Source of the DNA: an uncultured Collinsella sp.
GTDB taxonomy: Bacteria; Actinomycetota; Coriobacteriia; Coriobacteriales; Coriobacteriaceae
DNA length: 5,685 nt
Reading direction: 5' to 3'
Assembly: GCA_900547805.1 (NCBI GenBank)
Contig: URIE01000108.1
Coordinates: 1-5,685, forward strand
Made by a program: the position numbers and the translations under genes. The notes beneath the pieces are model-generated. The model was given only the letters and a program-made list of their open reading frames with translations. It searched no databases and had not been told where the DNA came from. This document shows positions 1 to 5,685 of this stretch, in pieces (position 1 is the stretch's first letter; each line of letters begins with the position of its first letter).

Positions 1-899
<899 letters not shown>

Positions 900-952
900 G
901 GTTCCCGGACGTGGGACAATCGTGTCCATGAGTTTGTTGTGCCGTTGAGCCG

Positions 953-957
953 AGGAG
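953..957 (+). promoter_or_regulatory. Ribosome binding site of nth
   Basis: AGGAG lies five bases before the ATG at 963. It decides the start: a GTG at 939 in the same frame would add eight residues, but it has no such site in front of it and would put this purine run inside the coding region. Confidence 0.75.
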
Positions 958-962
958 TCGTT

Positions 963-1628
963 ATGCCACGCGAGACCAATGCCGCCAAGCGCGAGCGCGC
1001 CATCGAGGTGTGCGAGCGCCTCAACCGTCGCTATGGCCCGGTCGAGTGCTTTTTGGACCACGAGAATCCTTTTAGGCTGCTCATCGCGGTACTGCTCTCG
1101 GCTCAGACGACCGACGCGCAGGTCAACAAGGTGACGCCGCGGCTGTTTGCCCAGTGGCCCACGCCCGAGGCCATGGCCGGGGCGAGCGTGGCTGACGTGG
1201 CGGACACCATTAAGTCGCTCGGCTTTTATAAGAGTAAGGCCAAGCATGCCGTGGAGGCCGCGCAGATGATCGTCGCCGATTACGGCGGCGAGGTACCGGC
1301 CGACATGAAGGAGCTCGTCAAGCTGCCGGGCGTGGGGCGCAAGACCGCGAACATCGTGCTCAACGTGGGGTACGGCATTGTGGAGGGCATTGCGGTGGAT
1401 ACGCACGTCAACCGCATTGCGCACCGTCTGATGTTGAGTCCTAAGACACACGCCAAGGAGCCGCTCAAGACCGAGCAGGACCTGCTCAAGATCTTGCCGC
1501 ACGAGTATTGGGAGTCGGTCAACCACCAGTGGATCACCTTCGGCCGCGAGATCTGCGATGCCCGCAAGCCCAAATGCGACGAGTGCCCGTTGGCGGACCT
1601 TTGCCCCAGCGTGCGCGTTTTGGGGTAG
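963..1628 (+). CDS. nth: Endonuclease III (DNA glycosylase/AP lyase)
   Basis: This is a base-excision repair enzyme that removes oxidised pyrimidines such as thymine glycol and then nicks the abasic site by beta-elimination. The product from ATG 963 is 221 residues; the E. coli enzyme has 211. The helix-hairpin-helix motif is LPGVGRKTA at 121-129, with Lys127 as the catalytic nucleophile (Lys120 in E. coli). VDTHVNR at 145-151 carries the catalytic Asp146 (Asp138 in E. coli). The C-terminal [4Fe-4S] loop has the canonical spacing C-x6-C-x2-C-x5-C at Cys198, 205, 208 and 214. The LLSAQTTD segment at 44-51 is also typical of the family. No key residue is missing. The gene lies 63 bases after the ABC gene and 121 bases before mfd, on the same strand. 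MutY is unlikely because of the length, the lack of a C-terminal NUDIX-like domain and the Lys in the hairpin. TAG stop at 1626-1628. Confidence 0.96.
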   Translation: MPRETNAAKRERAIEVCERLNRRYGPVECFLDHENPFRLLIAVLLSAQTTDAQVNKVTPRLFAQWPTPEAMAGASVADVADTIKSLGFYKSKAKHAVEAAQMIVADYGGEVPADMKELVKLPGVGRKTANIVLNVGYGIVEGIAVDTHVNRIAHRLMLSPKTHAKEPLKTEQDLLKILPHEYWESVNHQWITFGREICDARKPKCDECPLADLCPSVRVLG

Positions 1629-1696
1629 CGCTGCGGCGTGCATCGGCGTGTGCGCCCTATGCGCTACCATGGCAATCAATGAATTTTGACGAACGA

Positions 1697-1724
1697 CCCG
1701 CCGAGCTTGCCCCGGCGGGCTTTT
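1697..1724 (+). terminator. Terminator-like hairpin in the nth-mfd gap
   Basis: A perfect 7-bp GC stem pairs CCCGCCG (1697-1703) with CGGCGGG (1713-1719) around a 9-base loop. It is followed by C and a run of only four T (1721-1724). This is the form of a weak intrinsic terminator. It could end nth transcripts. If mfd has its own promoter in 1629-1696, the hairpin would instead sit in the mfd leader as an attenuator. It also argues against the in-frame TTG at 1723 as the mfd start, since that codon lies in the T run. Confidence 0.5.
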
Positions 1725-1738
1725 GGCGTTGCAATGCC

Positions 1739-1744
1739 GGAGGA
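1739..1744 (+). promoter_or_regulatory. Ribosome binding site of mfd
   Basis: GGAGGA lies five bases before ATG 1750, a near-perfect match to the 16S 3' end. It fixes the mfd start at 1750 instead of the in-frame TTG at 1723, which has no ribosome binding site and overlaps the upstream hairpin. Confidence 0.8.
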
Positions 1745-1749
1745 ACAGC

Positions 1750-4700
1750 ATGCTCATTCACCGTATAGCCGCGCAGCTCTACACTGCCGAGGCGCTGCAG
1801 ACCGTCGAGGCCGGGCTCGATTCTGGCGAGGACGTGACGCTGGCCGTGTCTCAGTCGGGTCGAACGCTTATGGCCGCCGCCCAGTTTGCGCGCCGTCCGC
1901 GCCCGACGGTCTATATCGTGAGTGGCGAGGACGCGGCTGATCGCGCCGCGCGTAGCCTTGCCGCCTACGTGGGCCTAGCGCACGTGTGCCGTTTTCCCGA
2001 GCGCAAGGACTATCCGTGGCGCGAGCAGGCGCCCGACGACGCCGTGGTGGCGCAGCGCTGCGAGGCTCTGGGGCGCATCGTGCGCGGGGACAACTGCATC
2101 ATGGTTGCCTCAGCCCGCGCGCTGCTGCGCTGCGTGCCGCCGGTCGAGAGTCGCTACTGGGAGTCCACGACTTTTGCGGTGGGCGAGGAGATTCCCTTTG
2201 ACGAGGTGCCGCAGCGCCTGGTGGGCATGGGCTACACCAATGCCGGTGCCGCCGATGCGCCCGGCCTGTTCCGCGTGCACGGCGACACTGTCGAGGTGTT
2301 TCCCGCGCAGGAAAAGGCACCCGTGCGCATTGAGTTTTTCGGCGACGAGATCGACCGCATCCGCCGCATGGTGAGTTCAACGGGGCAGACCATCGGCAAC
2401 GAGGACAGTATCGAGATCTTCCCGTGCCGCGAGTTGGCGCTTACCGACGACGCCGTCCACAACATGCACGTGGCGCTTTACCGCGCAAGCCAGAGCGATA
2501 GCAAGCTGGCGGCGCTGCTCGAGATGGTGGATGCACGCATCGTCACGCCTGAGCTCGACCGCTTTTTGCCGGTGATGTACGGCCAGACCGTGAGCCCGTT
2601 GTCGCACGTGAGCGGAAAGGCGCTCGTGGTGCTGTCCGAGCCGCGCTCGCTGTTCGACGATTGCCTGCGCGCCTACGAGGATATCGAGGCACGTGCCGGC
2701 GAGGCAGGGATTGACCGCCTGGACGGTCTGTACGTGCGCGCCCAACAGCTCGATTTTGGTGCCCAGCAGCGCCTGAACTATGTGAGCCTCATCCGTGCCG
2801 GCGGTGCGGTGACGGCCGAGCTCAAGATTGAGCAGCCTGCCATCGCAGGCTCGGACAACCGTTTTATGACGCGCATCCAGGAGGTCGTGGGCAAGCGCTA
2901 TGCCTGCGTGTTTGCTATCCCCGACCGCGGCGCGCGTGAGTCGATGGAGCTCACCTTTGGCGACGAGGGCATCACCTTTGAGGAATCGCTGACCGCCGCG
3001 CCCGAAAACGCCGGTGCCATCGGCGACCGCGTGCGCGTGGCGGCGGCGGATTCTGCCGATCGCGCCGCACGCCAGGAGGCCCATGCTTCCATTCGCGAGC
3101 GCCGCGCCGACGCGCTCAACGCCCGCTCGCTCGAGGCAGGTGCCGCCCAGGCTGCCGCCGGCGCCGCCGTGCCCACCATCTCGCGCGGACGCGTGACCTT
3201 TGTGGACGCCGCCCTGCCGCAGGGCGTGGTGGTGCCCGATGCCAACCTGGCCGTGTTCTCGATCGCCGACCTCAACGCCCGCATGGACGCCAACCGCGCG
3301 CGCAGCCGTCGCAAGGTGGACATAACGCAGATCACCTTTCCGTTTAAGCCGGGCGACTACGTGGTGCACGCAACGCATGGCATCGCGCTCTTTAGCGAAA
3401 TCGCGCGCCAGGAGGTGGGCGGCAAGGAACGCGACTACTTTTTGCTGGAATATGCCGACGGCGACAAGCTCTACGTGCCGCTCGAGCAGGTCGACCGCAT
3501 TACGCGTTATGTTGGCCCCGACGGTGACAAGCCACGCCTGACCAGGCTCAACACCGCCGACTGGACGCGTGCCACCAACAAGGCGCGCAAAAACGCCAAA
3601 AAGCTGGCGTTTGACCTGGTCGATCTGTATACGCGCCGCTCTTCGATTACCGGTATCGCCTGCCCACCCGACACGCCCGAGCAGATCGAGATGGAGCAGA
3701 GCTTTCCTTACGACGAGACGCGCGACCAGCTGGAGGCCATCGCCGACATTAAGGCCGACATGGAGGCGCCCAAGCCCATGGACCGCCTGCTGTGCGGCGA
3801 CGTGGGCTTTGGCAAGACCGAGGTCGCCCTGCGCGCGGCGTTTAAGTGCGTGGACTCCGGTCGCCAGGTCATGGTGCTCTGCCCCACGACCATTCTGGCC
3901 CAGCAGCACTACGAGACGTTCTTTGAGCGCTTTGCCCCGTTTGGCCTGGAGGTCGAGGTGCTCAGCCGCTTCCGTACGCCGGCGCAGCAAAAGCGAGCGC
4001 TCAAGGCGTTTGCCGAGGGCACGATTGACGTGCTCATCGGTACGCATCGCCTGCTTTCGGCCGACGTGAACCCCAAGAACCTGGGCCTGGTGATCATCGA
4101 CGAGGAGCAGCGCTTTGGCGTGCAGCACAAGGAGCAGCTCAAGAACCTGCGCGAGCAGATTGACGTGCTCACGCTTTCGGCCACGCCCATCCCGCGTACC
4201 ATGCAGATGGCCACGAGCGGCGTGCGCGATATGAGCCTGATTACCACGCCGCCGACTGGGCGCCGCCCCGTGATCGTGCACGTGGGGGAGTACGACCCCG
4301 ACGTGGTGAGCGCGGCGATTCGCCTGGAGGTGGGTCGCGGCGGACAGGTGTACTACGTGTCCAACCGCGTCAAGACCATCGACGATGCCGTGGCACGCGT
4401 GCACGAGGCCGCGCCCGAGGCGCGCGTGGGCGTGGCGCACGGCAAGATGAGCCCGCGCGAGGTCGAGGACGTGATGATCGAGTTCGCGACCAAAAAGATC
4501 GACGTGCTCATCGCCACGACCATCGTGGAGAGCGGCATCGACAACGCAACGGCCAACACGCTCATCATCGAGGACTCGCAGCGCCTGGGTCTGGCGCAGC
4601 TCTACCAGCTTAAAGGTCGCGTTGGCCGCTCGGCCACGCAGGCATACGCGTACTTTATGTTTCCCGGCGAGCTGCCGCTGACCGAGGAGGCCACGGCGCG

Positions 4701-5382
4701 TCTGACCGCGCTTTCCGAGTTCCAGGACCTGGGCAGCGGCATGCGTATCGCCATGCGCGACCTGGAGATCCGCGGCGCCGGCTCGCTTATGGGTGCCGAG
4801 CAACACGGTAACCTGTCGAGCGTGGGCTTTGACCTGTTTACGCAGATGCTGGGACAGGCCGTGGCCGAGGCGCGCGGCGATGACGACGCCGGCGTGGAGG
4901 CGGCGAGCGTGGGCATTAACCTTCCGGCCGACTACTATCTGTCCGAGGAGTATATGCCGGCGGTGGATCAGCGCGTGCTCGTGTACCGAAAGCTTGCGGC
5001 GGCCGAGGACCTGGAGAGCATCGACGAGGTGCAGGAGGAGATCGAGGCCGCGCATGGTGAGCTGCCGCTGGCGGGAATCAACCTGTTCAACCGCGCGCGC
5101 ATCCGTATCCGCGGCGAGCGCCTGGGGCTCGAGAGCGTCACGCTCAGCGGCGGGCGCATTACCTTCCTGGGCGTCGACGTGCCCAAGAAGGTGGCCTTTG
5201 AGTTCAAGAATCGCTACGGCGCGGTGAACTTCCCCAAGAGCCGCAAGCTGTCGGTGCCCTACAAGGCGGGCGCCGGTGCGGGCAGCGGTCTGGGCCGCGG
5301 CCTCGACGCCAACGACGGCACCGGCCCCGTGGCCGCGGCTCTCATGCTGTTGCAGCAGCTCGGTGCGAGCGACGACGACTAG
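1750..5382 (+). CDS. mfd: Transcription-repair coupling factor Mfd
   Basis: Mfd is a DNA translocase that pushes RNA polymerase stalled at DNA damage off the template and recruits UvrA for nucleotide excision repair. The 1210-residue product is longer than the E. coli protein (1148). In order it shows: a UvrB-like N-terminus (about 1-350) with a degenerate P-loop near 34-44 and the typical PVRIEFFGDEI segment at 191-201; an Ala/Arg-rich linker at about 430-475; the polymerase-interacting, CarD-like domain from about 533 to 600 (starting KPGDYVVHATHG); then the RecG-like motor. Motor motifs are Walker A GDVGFGKT at 683-690, Ia CPTTILAQQ at 711-719, DEEQ box at 784-787, SATPIPRT at 810-817, and motif VI QLKGRVGR at 953-960. 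The translocation (TRG-type) motif is near 998-1020 (RDLEIRGAG at 1003-1011). The UvrA-masking C-terminal domain runs from about 1058 to 1172. A Gly-rich stretch at 1174-1192 and a final Asp-Asp-Asp end the protein. All ATPase motifs are intact. The start is ATG 1750, supported by GGAGGA five bases upstream. Confidence 0.97.
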   Translation: MLIHRIAAQLYTAEALQTVEAGLDSGEDVTLAVSQSGRTLMAAAQFARRPRPTVYIVSGEDAADRAARSLAAYVGLAHVCRFPERKDYPWREQAPDDAVVAQRCEALGRIVRGDNCIMVASARALLRCVPPVESRYWESTTFAVGEEIPFDEVPQRLVGMGYTNAGAADAPGLFRVHGDTVEVFPAQEKAPVRIEFFGDEIDRIRRMVSSTGQTIGNEDSIEIFPCRELALTDDAVHNMHVALYRASQSDSKLAALLEMVDARIVTPELDRFLPVMYGQTVSPLSHVSGKALVVLSEPRSLFDDCLRAYEDIEARAGEAGIDRLDGLYVRAQQLDFGAQQRLNYVSLIRAGGAVTAELKIEQPAIAGSDNRFMTRIQEVVGKRYACVFAIPDRGARESMELTFGDEGITFEESLTAAPENAGAIGDRVRVAAADSADRAARQEAHASIRERRADALNARSLEAGAAQAAAGAAVPTISRGRVTFVDAALPQGVVVPDANLAVFSIADLNARMDANRARSRRKVDITQITFPFKPGDYVVHATHGIALFSEIARQEVGGKERDYFLLEYADGDKLYVPLEQVDRITRYVGPDGDKPRLTRLNTADWTRATNKARKNAKKLAFDLVDLYTRRSSITGIACPPDTPEQIEMEQSFPYDETRDQLEAIADIKADMEAPKPMDRLLCGDVGFGKTEVALRAAFKCVDSGRQVMVLCPTTILAQQHYETFFERFAPFGLEVEVLSRFRTPAQQKRALKAFAEGTIDVLIGTHRLLSADVNPKNLGLVIIDEEQRFGVQHKEQLKNLREQIDVLTLSATPIPRTMQMATSGVRDMSLITTPPTGRRPVIVHVGEYDPDVVSAAIRLEVGRGGQVYYVSNRVKTIDDAVARVHEAAPEARVGVAHGKMSPREVEDVMIEFATKKIDVLIATTIVESGIDNATANTLIIEDSQRLGLAQLYQLKGRVGRSATQAYAYFMFPGELPLTEEATARLTALSEFQDLGSGMRIAMRDLEIRGAGSLMGAEQHGNLSSVGFDLFTQMLGQAVAEARGDDDAGVEAASVGINLPADYYLSEEYMPAVDQRVLVYRKLAAAEDLESIDEVQEEIEAAHGELPLAGINLFNRARIRIRGERLGLESVTLSGGRITFLGVDVPKKVAFEFKNRYGAVNFPKSRKLSVPYKAGAGAGSGLGRGLDANDGTGPVAAALMLLQQLGASDDD

Positions 5383-5388
5383 CGGGCC

Positions 5389-5403
5389 GGCGCTGCAAGC
5401 GCC
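5389..5403 (+). terminator. Short GC hairpin just after mfd
   Basis: GGCGCT (5389-5394) and AGCGCC (5398-5403) form a perfect 6-bp stem with a 3-base loop, starting six bases after the mfd stop codon. The bases that follow (CCATTTGGG) give no real T run, so termination efficiency is doubtful. Its right arm overlaps the left arm of the larger palindrome that follows, so the two structures cannot form together. Confidence 0.35.
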
Positions 5404-5494
5404 CCATTTGGGCAATCTGACCCTCACTCGTCGGTCGCGTACGCAAGTACGCTTCCCTCCTCCTTCGGGTCACCTTGCCTCAAATGGGACGTTT
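5397..5494 (+). repeat. Long interrupted palindrome with tetraloop hairpin
   Basis: Nested inverted repeats span about 98 bases. AAGCG 5397-5401 pairs with CGTTT 5490-5494 (one G-U pair). After one C-A mismatch, CCCATTTG 5403-5410 pairs with CAAATGGG 5481-5488. After a one-base bulge, GGCAA 5411-5415 pairs with TTGCC 5475-5479. After a 2x2 internal loop, TGACCC 5418-5423 pairs with GGGTCA 5467-5472. At the tip, GCGTAC 5437-5442 and GTACGC 5447-5452 close a GCAA tetraloop. A pyrimidine-rich strand (5453-5466) fills one side of the inner loop. A T-rich run (GTTTTC, 5491-5496) overlaps the base of the stem, so the element could end mfd transcripts. It could also be a copy of a dispersed intergenic palindrome family or a structured RNA; one copy cannot decide. 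The pairing is seen directly and the function is not. Confidence 0.6.
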
Positions 5495-5512
5495 TCGCTT
5501 ACTTATGCTCAA

Positions 5513-5603
5513 CCTGCCGTGGTTTTTATGGGACAAAATTATCAGAAGTGTTCGTCCCGCCACGTTGCAGGCTGATAACTTCGCCCGACCGAAAGGAAGC
5601 TAT
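5513..5603 (+). promoter_or_regulatory. Candidate pseudoknotted RNA leader
   Basis: A stem-loop in front of the last gene pairs CCTGC 5513-5517 with GCAGG 5567-5571, CGTGG 5518-5522 with CCACG 5560-5564 (TT bulge between), and GGGAC 5530-5534 with GTCCC 5554-5558. Its 19-base loop contains TTATCAG (5539-5545), fully complementary to CTGATAA (5572-5578) directly 3' of the stem. That is the layout of a pseudoknot. The same region can instead fold ATA-A-CTTC (5575-5582) onto GAAG-C-TAT (5596-5603), covering the ribosome binding site and the first bases of the ATG. The two states share 5575-5578. This suggests translational control, but I recognise no known riboswitch class here. The TTATCAG/CTGATAA pair could alternatively be a split protein operator. 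Confidence 0.35.
5592..5599 (+). promoter_or_regulatory. Ribosome binding site of the last gene
   Basis: AAAGGAAG ends two bases before ATG 5602, with the AGGA core four bases away. It supports that ATG as a true start. Its GAAG part is complementary to CTTC at 5579-5582, so it may be masked in RNA. Confidence 0.6.
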
Positions 5604-5685
5604 GTTCGGGTACATCGATAAGAAAGACGCTGCCGCTATCGCGGCCATCCTTTGCCTTTGCCTGCTCACGGGCACCTTCCTCGAC
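5602..5685 (+). CDS. Unidentified membrane protein (3' partial)
   Basis: Only the first 28 codons are in the window, and the frame is open to the right edge. The start is supported by an AAAGGAAG site just upstream. The peptide begins MFGYIDKKDAA, a short charged stretch, and continues with a hydrophobic run, IAAILCLCLLTGTFL, from about residue 13 to 27, then Asp. This looks like a first transmembrane helix or an uncleaved signal anchor with the N-terminus inside. Two Cys lie in the helix, but there is no clear lipobox (no small residue placed just before a Cys at a charge-hydrophobic-Cys boundary). The family cannot be named from this fragment. A GTF-x-D ending on a first helix is seen in some PAP2-type phosphatases, but that is only a guess. 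It may be controlled by the structured leader before it. Confidence 0.65.
   Translation, partial: MFGYIDKKDAAAIAAILCLCLLTGTFLD

Noticed and set aside
915..920. GACAAT as a -10 box upstream of nth
   Set aside because: It matches four of six consensus bases, but there is no -35 at 16-18 bases. It also lies inside a small inverted repeat (GGACA 914-918, TGTCC 923-927), so the match may be incidental.
1665..1670. TACCAT as a -10 box for mfd
   Set aside because: No -35-like hexamer is present at a normal distance and the TG extension is out of place. I keep it only as a possibility in the findings.
2377..5427. A 1016-codon open frame on the - strand opposite mfd
   Set aside because: Its codons are in exact register with mfd codons, so its stops can only arise where mfd uses TTA, CTA or TCA. 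It ends at the single TCA Ser codon at 2377-2379. Its length reflects avoidance of those three codons in a GC-rich gene; the protein is low in complexity and has no recognisable domain.
5276..5575. A + strand frame of 99 codons overlapping the end of mfd and the following gap
   Set aside because: It begins inside mfd in another frame, has no ribosome binding site and runs through the palindrome. Its sequence is compositionally biased.
5572..5599. CTGATAA followed by GAAA, resembling a hammerhead ribozyme core
   Set aside because: The hammerhead core needs CUGANGA; here the essential G8 is A, and the stems and cleavage site are not in place.
5484..5621. A 45-codon frame (ATG 5484, TAA 5619-5621) in the leader, overlapping the start of the last gene
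   Set aside because: Neither ATG 5484 nor the in-frame ATG 5505 has a ribosome binding site, and the frame crosses strongly base-paired sequence. A leader peptide is possible but unsupported.

Overview
The window looks like chromosomal DNA from a high-GC Gram-positive, most likely an actinomycete relative of the class Coriobacteriia (Collinsella-like). This rests on the GC-rich third codon positions, the near absence of TTA, CTA and TCA codons, clear GGAGG-type ribosome binding sites, and the general look of the proteins. It is an inference; no rRNA or marker search could be run.

Layout: all genes are on the + strand. Positions 1-899 hold the 3' end of a gene for a fused membrane/ATPase ABC exporter, with a complete ATP-binding domain. 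After a 63-base gap comes nth (963-1628), endonuclease III, with its catalytic Lys and Asp and four iron-sulfur Cys intact. A 121-base gap with a terminator-like hairpin (1697-1724) precedes mfd (1750-5382), the transcription-repair coupling factor. It has all helicase motifs, the RNA-polymerase-interacting domain and the degenerate UvrB-like N-terminus, plus an unusual Ala/Arg-rich linker and a Gly-rich C-terminal tail. The last 84 bases (5602-5685) begin an unidentified gene for a probable membrane protein.

nth and mfd are both DNA repair genes: base-excision repair of oxidised pyrimidines, and removal of stalled RNA polymerase with recruitment of UvrA. Their adjacency makes a small repair neighbourhood. 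The ABC exporter has no evident functional link to them.

The only part not explained by ordinary genes is the 219-base gap between mfd and the last gene (5383-5601). It is dense in nested base-pairing: a short GC hairpin right after the mfd stop, a roughly 98-base interrupted palindrome capped by a GCAA tetraloop hairpin, and then a leader that can form a stem-loop whose loop is complementary to the bases directly 3' of the stem. That is a pseudoknot layout. The same 3' bases can instead pair over the ribosome binding site and start codon of the last gene. This is the best candidate in the window for something undescribed (a cis-regulatory RNA or a dispersed structured repeat), but it rests on one sequence read by eye.
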